Source: Methanolinea sp. (lineage in GTDB: Archaea > Halobacteriota > Methanomicrobia > Methanomicrobiales > Methanospirillaceae). From it: a DNA stretch of 64,000 bases. This document shows positions 40,695 through 50,150 of this stretch, in pieces. The DNA lies in contig JANIHI010000001.1 in the NCBI GenBank assembly GCA_024518585.1, positions 124,001 to 188,000 of the forward strand. Reading direction: 5' to 3'. How positions within the stretch are numbered: the first letter of the stretch is position 1; each line of letters opens with the position of its first letter. Position numbers and translations under genes: made by a program. The notes under the pieces were generated by a model. The model was not told the origin of the DNA, did no database searches, and was given only the letters and a program-made list of their open reading frames with translations.

Positions 40695-41461
40695 GGGGAA
40701 CACACGTTGGTGATGGTCGCGAAGTCCTCGAGGTAGAGCTCCTCTGCCCGGGCGGAGAGTATTTCATGAGGGAGGGATGACAGAAGGCATTCCACACGCC
40801 GATCGCCAAGAAGGGATCCCGCGCTCTTCAGGCAGTTCCGGACAGTCTTTCGCCGGTGGGAGAAGAGTGCCCTGACTACCTTCGCATAAATAGTCCGGTC
40901 ATAGATGGGGAAGAGGGGTTCGCGCGGGACGAGGTGCACGACCGTGGACCAGACCTTGGGGTGGGGTGAGAATGACTGGGGCGAAATCTCGCAGACCTTC
41001 CCCACAGCACAGTATGTCTGGACCATGATCGAGAGACGCCCGCAATCCGGTGTCCCGGGGGGTGCCAGCATCCGGTGGGCAAACTCGCTCTGGTACATCA
41101 GGACCGCTTCCTCGAAGCCGGTATCAAGCAACCGGAAGGTGATCTTTGACGATGCCGAGTACGGGAGATTTGAAACAACGACATCAAAATCAGGAAAAGG
41201 ACAGGTTACCGCATCCCCATGGATGAGGACAAGGCGCCCGTCCTGCTGTTGCCGAGAAAATTGCCCGGCAAGTTTTTCCACAAGTTCACCATCGACTTCG
41301 ATGGCAACGACCCGTGCCCCCCTTTCGAGCAATGCTGCAGTCAGGGCTCCGCGACCCGGTCCAATCTCGAGGACAGTCCTCCCATCAAGATCAATGCAGC
41401 CAGCAATACGTTCAATGACCTTTTTGTCCACCAGGAAGTGCTGGTCGTATCGCGCACTCAT
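40691..41461 (-). CDS. ksgA: 16S rRNA adenine dimethyltransferase (KsgA/Dim1)
   Basis: 256 residues. RYDQHFLVDKKVIERIA, LEIGPGRGALTAALL (SAM) and the catalytic NLPYSASSKITF are all present. It dimethylates two adjacent adenines in the 3'-terminal hairpin of 16S rRNA during small-subunit maturation. Overlaps DUF655 upstream and hemK downstream by 4 bases each. Confidence 0.94.
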   Translation of the reverse strand: MSARYDQHFLVDKKVIERIAGCIDLDGRTVLEIGPGRGALTAALLERGARVVAIEVDGELVEKLAGQFSRQQQDGRLVLIHGDAVTCPFPDFDVVVSNLPYSASSKITFRLLDTGFEEAVLMYQSEFAHRMLAPPGTPDCGRLSIMVQTYCAVGKVCEISPQSFSPHPKVWSTVVHLVPREPLFPIYDRTIYAKVVRALFSHRRKTVRNCLKSAGSLLGDRRVECLLSSLPHEILSARAEELYLEDFATITNVCSP

Positions 41462-42018
41462 CGCGATGTAAAGAGGTGGTATTTGACGTTCGGGTCCTGG
41501 AGTTCCTCCATGACCCGGGCAATGATCATCTTCTCGGGATGGGGTATCGCCTTAATGCGCTGGCTTATATCGGAAAAGCTCTCGAAAGGTTTCTTCTCCC
41601 TTTCTCCCAGGATTTCCCACATCAATTTTTTCCCTATCCCGGGGAGAAGGTGGAGCATGTGGAGTTTCGGACTGATGGAGATTGACTTGTTAAAGAACTG
41701 GACAAACTCACTTTCCTTCTCCCTGACGATTCTTTCGACGGCAAAAGGCAGTTCAAGGCGGGCTGTCTGCGTGAGGTCATCGTAGCTTATCCGCCTCTTG
41801 ACCCTCTCTATCTTCTCGCGCTCACCGTCACCGATGTACACGTTCTCATGGATCTGGATGTCGAGCGTCTTTGGCACCAGTTCAAGGAGTTTGAACTGCG
41901 CCACGCCGACGGCCTGCACGAGCGGTTCACGCTTGAAAACGGGACGGGGATCATCAGGGTGCCCTTTCTGAAGGACATCGAGGACTATCGCATTGACCTC
42001 TTTTTTTTCCGTCTTCAT
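41458..42018 (-). CDS. DUF655 protein (helix-hairpin-helix, RNA-binding)
   Basis: 186 residues. The N-terminal half is an S1/OB-like strand region (KEVNAIVLDVLQKGHPDD, QIHENVYIGDGER); the C-terminal half has a helix-hairpin-helix MLHLLPGIGKKLMWEIL. DUF655 lies between rpoF and ksgA in many euryarchaea, suggesting a role in RNA or ribosome metabolism. A 4-base overlap with ksgA and an 8-base gap to rpoF keep that order here. Confidence 0.9.
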   Translation of the reverse strand: MKTEKKEVNAIVLDVLQKGHPDDPRPVFKREPLVQAVGVAQFKLLELVPKTLDIQIHENVYIGDGEREKIERVKRRISYDDLTQTARLELPFAVERIVREKESEFVQFFNKSISISPKLHMLHLLPGIGKKLMWEILGEREKKPFESFSDISQRIKAIPHPEKMIIARVMEELQDPNVKYHLFTSR

Positions 42019-42026
42019 AGTGAACC

Positions 42027-42377
42027 TCAGAGGTGAGCCTTGACTATCTCGATGATGGTATCCAGTTCATCGGGTTGGAGTGTATATTTCTCCTTTGCGT
42101 AGATAGCCCTTAGTTCGTCCCTGGTCCGTGGCATCACATTCGCAATGCGATATGCGATGTCGGGTTTCATCTTTTCGAGTTTTTGTAATTCGTTCACCAG
42201 GAGACGGGACTTCTCTGCGGAAGTCCTGGAAAGGAGATTGGCATGCTCGATACTCTTCCGGAGTTCATACGACATCTCCTTGCCTGCCTCGATCCGCTCG
42301 GCCTCCACTTTGTGGAGGAAATCGCGGAGCTCGGGGAGGGTTATTCGTTCCTCCCGAATGATAGCCTTTACCTTCAT
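42027..42377 (-). CDS. rpoF: RNA polymerase subunit F (Rpo4/Rpb4)
   Basis: 116 residues, all helical, with an HRDC-like C-terminus (RTRDELRAIYAKEKYTLQPDELDTIIEIV). With subunit E it forms the stalk of archaeal RNA polymerase. Positioned between rpl21e and DUF655 as in other euryarchaea. Confidence 0.92.
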   Translation of the reverse strand: MKVKAIIREERITLPELRDFLHKVEAERIEAGKEMSYELRKSIEHANLLSRTSAEKSRLLVNELQKLEKMKPDIAYRIANVMPRTRDELRAIYAKEKYTLQPDELDTIIEIVKAHL

Positions 42378-42410
42378 GCCAGTCTCCTGGGAGTTCCCGT
42401 GGTGGAGTGT

Positions 42411-42701
42411 TTACCTTTGGGCTTTTAGATGTTGCGGTCTTGCGATGACGACCTTTTCTTTGTCCCCATCCCGAAGGGACAGGAGCCAGGCTCTCCCCCT
42501 CTGACCGATGACGGTCCCTGTCATCCCATGGAACCTCCGGTGCGGCATCCCCTTCTGGATGCTGGGTTCGACGACGATGTGTACTTTCTGGCCAATATCA
42601 AATCTCTGGATAAGCGATGTGACGGGCACGATTCCCCGCCGGCGTATCTCCTTCTTGAACTTGTACCGTGTCTTTTTCCGTGGACCATTGTGGTGTGCCA
42701 T
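42411..42701 (-). CDS. rpl21e: Large-subunit ribosomal protein L21e
   Basis: 96 residues, basic. The N-terminus MAHHNGPRKKTRYKFKKE and VHIVVEPSIQKGMPHRRFHG with GTVIGQRGRAW are family hallmarks. Lies 5 bases after pus10. Confidence 0.95.
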   Translation of the reverse strand: MAHHNGPRKKTRYKFKKEIRRRGIVPVTSLIQRFDIGQKVHIVVEPSIQKGMPHRRFHGMTGTVIGQRGRAWLLSLRDGDKEKVVIARPQHLKAQR

Positions 42702-42706
42702 GACGT

Positions 42707-43936
42707 TTACTCTCCCTCGTTGTCCGCTGATACGTGTATGACGTCCAGCCGGGAGACCCGGGCGGGTCTTCCCAGGATTCCGGAAAGGCTGGGTTCTGTC
42801 CGACCCTGGTCACCGGAGATCAGTTCCTTGATATAGAGACCTGCTTCTCCGGTGACCTCCAGGACTGCCCTGCCATCCTCCTCCCCCAGGAAGCGGATAT
42901 CGATCACCCGTCTCTCCCGCACCCTGTCTGCACGCCGGTGAACGACCCGCAGAGGGGTGCGCTGGTATACTTTTACCCCTTTTAGGGCTCCGATTGCAGA
43001 TTGAAGTTCATCCTGTGTGCATGGACCTTCAATCTCGACCAGGATCCTGTATCTTTTATCCCCTCTGGCTGATTTAATAATTTCCACATCTTCCCGCACG
43101 CCATAGCGGTCAAGGACAACGGTGACCCTGCCTGCTGCCTCCCTGTTGATGGCGGCCTCGAGATCTTTCAAGTCCACGGATCGGGTGCGGGGGGCCACCA
43201 CTTCCATCACGAACGGTCGGCCTGTCCCGGTCATGAGGGCATCGATGTCCTCCCTCCCTGACCCGTGGAGTATCGATTTTCCCGCAGAGAAGAGGCGGAT
43301 TGCGGGCCTGCCGATCAATTCCTCAACAGAGTCAGGGTACTGCTTGCCCGTGTACCCGCACTTCTCGCATCCCTTTCCCCTGCACGCCCGGCAGTCCCAG
43401 TGTGTCTGGGGGATTCCCCTCTCCAGCTTGCAGTAACGTCCGCAGAAGAAGACCGGGTTTATCTGGAGTTCCACAGATCCTGCTGAAATGTCCAGGATTG
43501 CCACAACATCGGGGTGAGTGGGGTCTGCAGTCTTTCCACTCTTCCGGGCCACGATTTTCCCGACTTCGCGGTTCAGCTCCGACTTGAACGGTTCGGCATG
43601 AGAAAGGCCAAGGTCACTCCAGACGACCTCTTCACTCTCGGCAATGAGCGGCGGGACTTTCGTACCAATCGCAAACGTTTCGAATTCTATTCCCCTGAGT
43701 GCAGAAATGACCTTGTCCGCCCATTCTTCCAGGTTGGAGAAGAGACCTCCGCAAATCCAGCAGTTCGCCGGAGGTGTCGAGGGCCTGTTCTCGGCCAGGA
43801 ACACCGCAGTCCTCAAAGCATGTCCCCTCTCCCTGTTCGAGAGCCCAAACGAGAGCTTCCCAAAGAAGCGGCCGAGGCAGTTGTCACAGGTATCGCCGTA
43901 CGCGAGTATCCTGGATGCGAGGTTCACGATGTCCAT
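42707..43936 (-). CDS. pus10: tRNA pseudouridine synthase Pus10
   Basis: 409 residues. An N-terminal zinc/THUMP-like part (DTCDNCLGRFFG; NCWICGGLF) and C-terminal pseudouridine-synthase domain with the catalytic aspartate in HGSGREDIDALM. A second zinc motif CRACRGKGCEKC is present mid-protein. Archaeal Pus10 makes pseudouridine 54 (and 55) in the T loop of tRNA. Its neighbour TrmY methylates the product at position 54, and the genes overlap by 13 bases. Confidence 0.93.
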   Translation of the reverse strand: MDIVNLASRILAYGDTCDNCLGRFFGKLSFGLSNRERGHALRTAVFLAENRPSTPPANCWICGGLFSNLEEWADKVISALRGIEFETFAIGTKVPPLIAESEEVVWSDLGLSHAEPFKSELNREVGKIVARKSGKTADPTHPDVVAILDISAGSVELQINPVFFCGRYCKLERGIPQTHWDCRACRGKGCEKCGYTGKQYPDSVEELIGRPAIRLFSAGKSILHGSGREDIDALMTGTGRPFVMEVVAPRTRSVDLKDLEAAINREAAGRVTVVLDRYGVREDVEIIKSARGDKRYRILVEIEGPCTQDELQSAIGALKGVKVYQRTPLRVVHRRADRVRERRVIDIRFLGEEDGRAVLEVTGEAGLYIKELISGDQGRTEPSLSGILGRPARVSRLDVIHVSADNEGE

Positions 43937-44505
43937 CCAGCCCTCCTCCTGTCAATTTCATTGAGGAGGACCACGATTGCGTGGTCGGCATGGAGGGTCA
44001 CGGGCCCAACCGAGAGCATCTCCCGTTCCCCAAGGATTGCCCGTTCTTCTGGAGAAAAGTCCAGGTGATCACTCAGGAGGAATCCCTCGGGCAGACGGGG
44101 GGATGCCCTGATATCTCTTCCCCCCTCGTCGAGGACTGCAAAAGGGAACATTGCCACAAGGTCAGGGAGGCCTCCCCGGCGCACAGCGACTCCCGGCGTT
44201 GACTCGCGGAACTCTGATCCGACCGGAAGACCGAGCGCCTTCTTTATCAGGGCCCCTGCACTCCTTTCGTCCGGGTTGAGTGATCTCAAAGAGGCACCCG
44301 AAAACCGGACGATCTTGGGAGGACTGGGGGGACCACACAGGACGAGGTAACATTCGATCTCCCTGCGCAACCCGTGGGAGAGGAAGAACGCTGCATTGAT
44401 GCACCTGCAGAGTATATCCATCCGGCCTGCCCCGCCCGGCATATCCGAGAGGAAAAAGTCACCGGAGGTGCGTGCAAGGTGCCCGACCACGGCTATCCGA
44501 ATCAT
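43924..44505 (-). CDS. trmY: tRNA pseudouridine(54) N1-methyltransferase TrmY
   Basis: 193 residues, SPOUT fold. Begins MIRIAVVGHLARTSGDF; FFLSHGLRREIECYLVLCGPP, FLLSDHLDFSPEE and the C-terminal LSVGPVTLHADHAIVVLLNEID form the knotted SAM site. It converts pseudouridine 54, made by Pus10, to 1-methylpseudouridine. ATG at 44505 lies 10 bases after the srp54 stop with AAAAGG upstream; an in-frame start at 44529 inside srp54 is less likely. Confidence 0.92.
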   Translation of the reverse strand: MIRIAVVGHLARTSGDFFLSDMPGGAGRMDILCRCINAAFFLSHGLRREIECYLVLCGPPSPPKIVRFSGASLRSLNPDERSAGALIKKALGLPVGSEFRESTPGVAVRRGGLPDLVAMFPFAVLDEGGRDIRASPRLPEGFLLSDHLDFSPEERAILGEREMLSVGPVTLHADHAIVVLLNEIDRRRAGWTS

Positions 44506-44515
44506 GGCGCCTTTT

Positions 44516-45838
44516 TTAGGTCCCGCCACCGAATTTTTTCATCATCCGCTGCATGTTGAACCGTCCCTGCGGGCCCCGTACACCTTTGAGCGCCCTCTTC
44601 ATCATCTTGTAATAGCGGAGGAGTTCGCGGACCTCGTCGGGAGATGCCCCGGCTCCCCGCGCGATGCGCTGGATACGCGAGCTGCCGATGAGGGAGGGAT
44701 CATCAAGCTCTGCTCCCGTCATCGAGTCCATGATAATCCGGTAACGTGCCATCTTGGTGCTCGTGATGTCGTAGGCATCTTCCGGGATCTGCACGTTCCC
44801 CAGCGGGAGCATGCTCATGATCTGTTTGAGCGGTCCCATCCGGGTGACTGCCTCCAGCTGGCTGTACATGTCGCGGAGCGAGAACTTCCCGCGAAGCATG
44901 GCATTCACGTCGACCTCGCCCTTCGCGAGGGTCTCTTCCGCCTTTTCAACGAGGGCCTTGAGGTCCCCCATACCGAGGAGACGGGAGATAAACCCATCCG
45001 GGTCAAACCTTTCCAGGTCGTCGATTGTCTCACCGCTCCCGATAAAAACAATCCCTGACCGGGTCTCAGCCACTGCAGAGAGGGCTCCGCCACCCTTGGC
45101 TGTCCCATCCATCTTCGTTATGATGACCCCGTCGATACTGATGGCCTCGTGGAACCGTCGGGCCTGCTCGGCAGCCTGCTGACCGAGTGCGGCGTCAATG
45201 ACCAGCCACCTGTGACGGGCCTTCGCAATTGCCTGGAGGTCGATGATCTCCTGGATGAGGTCTGCCTCGAGGGCATGCCTCCCCTGGGTATCGATGATCA
45301 CCACTTCAGACGAACCCATTGCCGGCAATCCGTCCCTGACAATTTTCCTGGCGTCCTTCTCCGCGGGATCCCCGAAACACGGGATATTGGCGCGTGAACA
45401 GAGCGTGTTGAGCTGGTCAAACGCCCCCGGGCGGAAGGTATCTGCACAGATGACACCGACGCGCAGTCCCTTGCGCTGGAAGTAGCGTGCGAGCTTGGCA
45501 GTCGTCGTTGTCTTCCCGCTCCCCTGGAGCCCGGCCATGAGGATGACCTGGGGCTCAAGCCTCACCTCTCCCGCAGAGCCCACGAGGCGGACAAGTTCCT
45601 GGTAGACTATCCGGAGCACGTGTTCTCGGACCGTCATCCCGCGGGGGGGTTGTTCGTCAAGCGCACGTCTCTTTATGGATTCCGAGAGCTGCATGACCAG
45701 GCGGACGTTCACGTCAGCCTGTATGAGTGCCCGCTGGAGGTCCTTGACGAGTTCTTCGACAGCGGCCCGGTCAACAACCGTTTTTCCTGCGAGTTTTTTC
45801 AGGGCGTCCTTGAGGGATGTTCCCAGTTTATCGAGCAT
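44516..45838 (-). CDS. srp54: Signal recognition particle GTPase SRP54
   Basis: 440 residues: N domain, G domain ([48 protein letters not shown]) and a methionine-rich M domain (from about residue 300; [21 protein letters not shown], then [12 protein letters not shown]) that binds signal peptides and 7S RNA. The G3 element is DTQGR rather than the common DTAGR. Its ATG shares a base with the ftsY stop codon. Confidence 0.95.
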   Translation of the reverse strand: MLDKLGTSLKDALKKLAGKTVVDRAAVEELVKDLQRALIQADVNVRLVMQLSESIKRRALDEQPPRGMTVREHVLRIVYQELVRLVGSAGEVRLEPQVILMAGLQGSGKTTTTAKLARYFQRKGLRVGVICADTFRPGAFDQLNTLCSRANIPCFGDPAEKDARKIVRDGLPAMGSSEVVIIDTQGRHALEADLIQEIIDLQAIAKARHRWLVIDAALGQQAAEQARRFHEAISIDGVIITKMDGTAKGGGALSAVAETRSGIVFIGSGETIDDLERFDPDGFISRLLGMGDLKALVEKAEETLAKGEVDVNAMLRGKFSLRDMYSQLEAVTRMGPLKQIMSMLPLGNVQIPEDAYDITSTKMARYRIIMDSMTGAELDDPSLIGSSRIQRIARGAGASPDEVRELLRYYKMMKRALKGVRGPQGRFNMQRMMKKFGGGT

Positions 45839-46872
45839 CAGGCTTGCACCCCGAGGAGTTCATCGACGAGGCGGACGGGCGAAAAGGGTGTGATATCCTC
45901 GTAACCCTGGCCTGTACCGAGAAACATGACGGGCTTTCCAATCGTATGGGCAATCGATACGGCAGCACCACCCTTGGTGTCCATGTCGGCCTTGGTGAGG
46001 ATAACGGCATCTGCTCCCACTGTTTTTTCAAATTCGTGGGCACGGACAACTGCATCGTTGCCCGCGACTGCTTCATCCACGTACACGACGAGGTCCGGTT
46101 TCATGACCCTCCGGATCTTTTCGAGCTGGCTCATCAGGTTTGCCCTGTTATGGAACCTGCCCGCTGTATCGGCGAGAACCACGTCGATCTTGTGGGCCTG
46201 GGCGTACTGGACTGCGTCAAAGAGGACCGCAGATGGGTCCGCCCCCTGCTGGTGACTGATGACTTTTATCCCCAGGCGGTCCGCATGGACATCGATCTGC
46301 TCCTGGGCTCCGGCACGAAAGGTATCCCCCGCACCGATGACAACCGAAAAACCGTTCCTTTTCAGGTAGGAGGCAACCTTTGCAACCGTGGTGGTCTTCC
46401 CTGTACCATTGACGCCGGTAAAAAGAATTTTGACGGGACGGTCATGGTTCCTGACGTAGGAGAGGAGGTCAAAGCCATCCCCCAGGACTGCAAGGAGCGC
46501 TCCCCGGAGGGAACTTCTGGCTATCCCCTGCAGCTGTTCACCCACCTTTCTCCGGCTCCGGGTCAGGTCCTCCCTGACCCTCCGGATAATTTCATCGGCT
46601 ACCGGAAGTGCAACATCGCTCTCGAGGAGGACCATGTGGAGTTCAAAGAGGGGTTCCTCGATGTCCTTTTCAGAGATGAAAAATTCCCTGTCGGTGATGA
46701 GGACCTTGACTCGCTCCAGGAGACCGGGGTCTTTTGGCTGCTCTGGTAACGGGCGCAGGACACTCCCGACAGCCGTGGCGGGAGCGATGGTATTTTTCTC
46801 GATATTTTCCTCGATTTTATTCTCTAACGACCCCGTAATTTTCTGGAGCCTTGCCCGGAGCCCCTCAAACAT
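45838..46872 (-). CDS. ftsY: SRP receptor GTPase FtsY
   Basis: 344 residues. A short charged N-terminal A region, N domain, then [34 protein letters not shown] and [12 protein letters not shown]. Docks the SRP-ribosome complex at the membrane. Immediately upstream of srp54, so both halves of the targeting system are co-transcribed. Confidence 0.95.
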   Translation of the reverse strand: MFEGLRARLQKITGSLENKIEENIEKNTIAPATAVGSVLRPLPEQPKDPGLLERVKVLITDREFFISEKDIEEPLFELHMVLLESDVALPVADEIIRRVREDLTRSRRKVGEQLQGIARSSLRGALLAVLGDGFDLLSYVRNHDRPVKILFTGVNGTGKTTTVAKVASYLKRNGFSVVIGAGDTFRAGAQEQIDVHADRLGIKVISHQQGADPSAVLFDAVQYAQAHKIDVVLADTAGRFHNRANLMSQLEKIRRVMKPDLVVYVDEAVAGNDAVVRAHEFEKTVGADAVILTKADMDTKGGAAVSIAHTIGKPVMFLGTGQGYEDITPFSPVRLVDELLGVQA

Positions 46873-46890
46873 CTCTCACCACGACCCTGC

Positions 46891-47364
46891 TCAACCGGCC
46901 TGTTCCCCATCCTGCATTGCACGGGCCTGCTGCATCTGGAACTGCTGGTATCCTGCCTCGAGGCGGCGGGCTATCTCGTTCATCTGGCCACGTATCTGCT
47001 CGAGCGTCTCCATGACCTTTTTAGCCGATGCCTCCATCTCGGTGATGCGGTCCTTGAGGTACTCAACTGCTTCCTCGCTTGACTTTTCCACGACGACCTC
47101 AGAACCGATGTTCACGAGGACCCTTGATGGTTCACTGATTCTGACCCGAACACTGATACCGGCTCCCAGCGGGAGGAGGACTGTGTTGTCTGGTGAGTCC
47201 TTTATTCCATTGATGGCCTCTATCGCAGAGAATGCTTCCACCCTCCCCTCCTCAAGGAGTGCAAGCTGCTGCGAGAATATCTCTGCCTGCTGCCTGTACT
47301 CGTTGAGGTATATCTGGAGGGACTGGAGTTCCCGGGGGTCAACGCCATCCACGTTAGTCACCAC
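46891..47364 (-). CDS. pfdA: Prefoldin alpha subunit
   Basis: 157 residues: two long coiled-coil helices flanking a beta-hairpin region (NTVLLPLGAGISVRVRI; VLVNIGSEVVVEKS). Prefoldin hexamers hand unfolded proteins to the thermosome. It overlaps rpl18a by 11 bases and precedes ftsY by 18. Confidence 0.93.
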   Translation of the reverse strand: MVTNVDGVDPRELQSLQIYLNEYRQQAEIFSQQLALLEEGRVEAFSAIEAINGIKDSPDNTVLLPLGAGISVRVRISEPSRVLVNIGSEVVVEKSSEEAVEYLKDRITEMEASAKKVMETLEQIRGQMNEIARRLEAGYQQFQMQQARAMQDGEQAG

Positions 47365-47545
47365 TGAGCAAGGTAATTGAGTGGATCGTGATATAACTTC
47401 TTTTCACCCGGTGTTTACTCCCAAAAACTGCATATGTGCGTTCTTTTGCCTGCGCTTCACTCGGGGCTTCGATGACCTTGGTAAATGGCCTCCACTCATC
47501 GCCCATCCGGAAGTCTCCTTTTACCTCGAATTTCTGTTCCTTCAT
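47354..47545 (-). CDS. rpl18a: Large-subunit ribosomal protein L18Ae/LX
   Basis: 63 residues, the short archaeal LX form. FEVKGDFRMGDEWRPFTKVI and AKERTYAVFGSKHRVKRSYI are characteristic. Lies between eif6 (6-base gap) and pfdA (11-base overlap), the conserved archaeal order. Confidence 0.93.
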   Translation of the reverse strand: MKEQKFEVKGDFRMGDEWRPFTKVIEAPSEAQAKERTYAVFGSKHRVKRSYITIHSITLLSGD

Positions 47546-47551
47546 TCTCTC

Positions 47552-48214
47552 TCACTCCAGAAAACCAAAAACATCCTCAATCCTTCCCAGCTCAAAGCCG
47601 GTTGTTTCAAGTCCCGCCACGTATCCCTTTGCGTTCACAAGGAGTCCCGTCCCCACAAGACCTGTCCCCCTGTTCACGGATCCCGTCCCGACCGGGACAC
47701 CCGCAATCTCCTCCATGCGCTGGATTTCAGCCCTGCTGCTCCGGGGGTGAACGAGGACCCCCTTGTTCGTGGCTGCAGCAGCCATTCCAACGGCTTTTAC
47801 CCCTCCCACCGTGAGGGGTGTGACAGGGGTTCCCAGGAAATCTTTCAAACTGCCGATCATTTCCCCGGGCATCTCGGGGTGAACAACCGCAAACCTGTCG
47901 TTGAGGAGGATGATGTTCCCGGCAGCATTCATAGTATGCTCGAGCAGGAATACGTCGCGGTGTTCCTCGAGGACCGAGATCTCCCTGTCGGTTGCCATTC
48001 CACTCACGATGAATCCCTTTGCATTCCCCGTGAGCAGCGATCCGACGATCTCGCTGCCCTGGATGGTCGTGGAAACAACCTCGACACCCAGCACCTCCTC
48101 CAGTGCAGATTTAAAATCCGGAGGGGCGGTTGGTGGAACGACTGCAATATCATCCAGGACGCGGCAAAAGACCCCGATGTGGGGATCTCCCCCGTACGAG
48201 ATCGTTCTTTGCAT
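47552..48214 (-). CDS. eif6: Translation initiation factor 6 (aIF6)
   Basis: 220 residues from the ATG at 48214, with the five-fold pseudo-symmetric repeats of the eIF6 pentein fold ([36 protein letters not shown]). Binds the large ribosomal subunit and prevents premature joining. The start lies 1 base after the rpl31e stop; the longer frame is overlap with rpl31e. Confidence 0.94.
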   Translation of the reverse strand: MQRTISYGGDPHIGVFCRVLDDIAVVPPTAPPDFKSALEEVLGVEVVSTTIQGSEIVGSLLTGNAKGFIVSGMATDREISVLEEHRDVFLLEHTMNAAGNIILLNDRFAVVHPEMPGEMIGSLKDFLGTPVTPLTVGGVKAVGMAAAATNKGVLVHPRSSRAEIQRMEEIAGVPVGTGSVNRGTGLVGTGLLVNAKGYVAGLETTGFELGRIEDVFGFLE

Positions 48215-48215
48215 C

Positions 48216-48479
48216 TCACTCCTCGGCAAGTTCAGCCTGGACCTGGCCATCATCAAACTTCATGGCCCGGATCCTGATGCGGGACGGAGGTTTCTCTGCC
48301 CCCCTGTCCCAGACACGTTCATTGATCGTCCGGTCGAGTTTTACGTCCCGGCTCTTCATGTGACGGGCGAGGAACTTTCTGATATCCTTTATAGCAGTAT
48401 TGCTCCTCTTCCACCGCGGTGCTCTTTTCGCTTCGCGGAGAGGAACCACGTAGATCTGCTCCTGAACCTTCTCTGCCAT
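48216..48479 (-). CDS. rpl31e: Large-subunit ribosomal protein L31e
   Basis: 87 residues. [20 protein letters not shown] and [22 protein letters not shown] (18-residue core [18 protein letters not shown]) are diagnostic. Follows rpl39e by 6 bases, with GAGAGAAA upstream of the ATG. Confidence 0.95.
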   Translation of the reverse strand: MAEKVQEQIYVVPLREAKRAPRWKRSNTAIKDIRKFLARHMKSRDVKLDRTINERVWDRGAEKPPSRIRIRAMKFDDGQVQAELAEE

Positions 48480-48485
48480 TTTCTC

Positions 48486-48638
48486 TCACACCTTTAAGGT
48501 GCTCCTTCTCCAGTTTCGCCGGCGGGGGTGCGTGGTGACCTGGCGCCTGGTGCGTGCCATGACCCATGCGGGGACCCTGCGGTTCTGTTCACACGCCTTT
48601 GCAAGGCGAATCTTGTATCCTTTTGTTGTTCTGCTCAT
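48486..48638 (-). CDS. rpl39e: Large-subunit ribosomal protein L39e
   Basis: A 50-residue gene that is easily missed. ATG at 48638 overlaps the PP-loop gene stop by 4 bases; TGA at 48486-48488. The product starts [20 protein letters not shown] and continues with [10 protein letters not shown] and [11 protein letters not shown], an unmistakable L39e. It lines the peptide exit tunnel. The order rpl39e-rpl31e-eif6-rpl18a-pfdA-ftsY is standard in euryarchaea. Confidence 0.96.
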   Translation of the reverse strand: MSRTTKGYKIRLAKACEQNRRVPAWVMARTRRQVTTHPRRRNWRRSTLKV

Positions 48639-49243
48639 GTGCAATTCACCTTCTCGTCTTTTGCGGTTCCAAGGACGAGCGACTGTTCATGGTTGGGGGG
48701 GAAAAAGCGGTAGATGTCCTTCCCACTGGCACGGACAGCCTCCCTGATCTCGGCCTCGTAATCACCATTCTCCAGTTTTCCGGTCTCCCCGATGACGATG
48801 TGGAGGTGCTGGCCTGCGAGGCGGTCGACCTCCCTCCGGGGGAAGCCAAGGAGCGGCCTGATATAGGAACATCTGCAGGTGTCCTGGAGCGCCTGGGCCT
48901 CGTCCCTGCTCAGCATGGGGATCCGGTCATCAAAACGCGTGCCGTCCGCGATGATGCGATAGTGCAGGGCAAGGTCCTGGAGCGCCTTTTTGTGCACCAT
49001 CTGTATCGCTTCTCCCGGGTGCCCGGTCTTTTCCACCATGTCAACAACGGTGGAGATATCAAGACCTGAAAATACCCGGACTTTCCAGGGGATCCCAAGG
49101 GCCCGTGCGGCCCTCTCGACCCCGGGGAGTGGGCGGTCCTCATGAAACACGTATGTATTCAATTCCACGCAATAGTCCCGGGAGAGGAGGATCGCGGCAA
49201 GGGAACTGTCTTTTCCCCCGCTGAAGAGGACACCGGCCTTCAT
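48635..49243 (-). CDS. PP-loop ATP pyrophosphatase-family protein
   Basis: 202 residues. The PP-loop motif [11 protein letters not shown] (residues 7-17) marks an N-type ATP pyrophosphatase, the fold of tRNA thiolation enzymes and asparagine synthase. Downstream [23 protein letters not shown] and a C-R-C pair ([15 protein letters not shown]) are seen. The methanogen homologues beside rpl39e are of unknown function; an RNA- or amide-modifying role is plausible. Four-base overlaps on both sides tie it tightly into the ribosomal operon. Confidence 0.8.
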   Translation of the reverse strand: MKAGVLFSGGKDSSLAAILLSRDYCVELNTYVFHEDRPLPGVERAARALGIPWKVRVFSGLDISTVVDMVEKTGHPGEAIQMVHKKALQDLALHYRIIADGTRFDDRIPMLSRDEAQALQDTCRCSYIRPLLGFPRREVDRLAGQHLHIVIGETGKLENGDYEAEIREAVRASGKDIYRFFPPNHEQSLVLGTAKDEKVNCT

Positions 49244-49581
49244 CCTTTCCGAATGATCTTGAAGTCCTTCCGTGCAGGTTGTAACTGCTGGAGGATTGCC
49301 TTCAACTGTTCGTCTGTAATCTTCTGCGTGAGACGACCGCTCTTTGCGAGGAGGACCAGCTGCTGCTCGACGGCACGGGCAAAATCCGGCCGTGTCAGCC
49401 GTATGGCATTGAGACGCTCCCTTGCCGCGGGTTCCATGATCTGGAGGAGGACGGTGTGAATTTGTGCATCAAGCTGCCTCTGCCTCTCTGCTTCCTCCTG
49501 CATCAGCTGCTGTTCGTATGCCTGCTGCTGTAACTGCGCCAGCTTCCTCCTCCGCAGTTCTGCAAGCTCGTCGTCTCCCAT
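49240..49581 (-). CDS. PDCD5/TFAR19-family DNA-binding protein
   Basis: 113 residues, three-helix core with a long Gln-rich N-terminal helix (LQQQAYEQQLMQEEAERQRQ) and the family sequence IMEPAARERLNAIRLTRPDFA...LAKSGRLTQKITDEQLKAIL. Archaeal homologues of the apoptosis-related PDCD5 bind DNA weakly; the role is unclear. Directly after rps19e, as in most archaea. Confidence 0.93.
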   Translation of the reverse strand: MGDDELAELRRRKLAQLQQQAYEQQLMQEEAERQRQLDAQIHTVLLQIMEPAARERLNAIRLTRPDFARAVEQQLVLLAKSGRLTQKITDEQLKAILQQLQPARKDFKIIRKG

Positions 49582-49592
49582 GGTTCACTCCC

Positions 49593-50030
49593 TCACTGGG
49601 GGGTATTTGCTTTCTCCTCTCGGGCAATCCTGTCTGCCAGGTTGTCCATGTAGGAGATGCCCGTCGGGCTTACCTTCCTCCCTGTCTTCTCCTTCTGGAT
49701 AAGCCCGGCTCCCTCGAGCTGCTGGAGGGCCTTGCGGAGGATTGACCCGCTGCCTTTCCTGAACTGCTTCGGGCGGGAACCCCTGTCCTTCTTCCCCCCA
49801 TAGATGGTGCGCAGGCGCTGTACACCTATGGGCCCCTCGATGTAGACCCGGCGGAGGATGGAGGCGGCCCTCACGAACCACCATTCGGGGTCATGGGGTG
49901 GCATCTCCTTGTGGACCCCGGTCTTGGCAAACGCAGCCCAGTCCGGGGGTTTCATCTCTGGTCTTTTCTTGAGTTCCTCGGCCAGGGTGCGGATGAACCT
50001 CTCTGCCGGAACATCATAGACGGTTGTCAT
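49593..50030 (-). CDS. rps19e: Small-subunit ribosomal protein S19e
   Basis: 145 residues. TTVYDVPAERFIRTLAEELK, PPHDPEWWFVRAASILRRVY and GVQRLRTIYGG are diagnostic, with a winged-helix C-terminus. First gene of the ~10 kb superoperon; a strong promoter lies ~65 bases upstream. Confidence 0.95.
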   Translation of the reverse strand: MTTVYDVPAERFIRTLAEELKKRPEMKPPDWAAFAKTGVHKEMPPHDPEWWFVRAASILRRVYIEGPIGVQRLRTIYGGKKDRGSRPKQFRKGSGSILRKALQQLEGAGLIQKEKTGRKVSPTGISYMDNLADRIAREEKANTPQ

Positions 50031-50093
50031 GCCTGGTAAAACCTCACTGTCACTGGTTGGATATAACAGTCTTTACTTATTTGTATGCTGCGC

Positions 50094-50107
50094 TTTTATA
50101 TATTTCG
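50094..50107 (-). promoter_or_regulatory. Strong promoter of the rps19e superoperon
   Basis: On the minus strand CGAAATATATAAAAGC combines a BRE (CGAAA) with a consensus TATA box (TATATAAA). Transcription should start near 50073, leaving a ~40-base leader before the rps19e ATG. This is the clearest archaeal promoter in the window, which fits a ribosomal operon. Confidence 0.8.
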
Positions 50108-50150
50108 AGCGCGTTGCCCTCCGCAGGCAACGGCGCAGGATATCCCGGAT

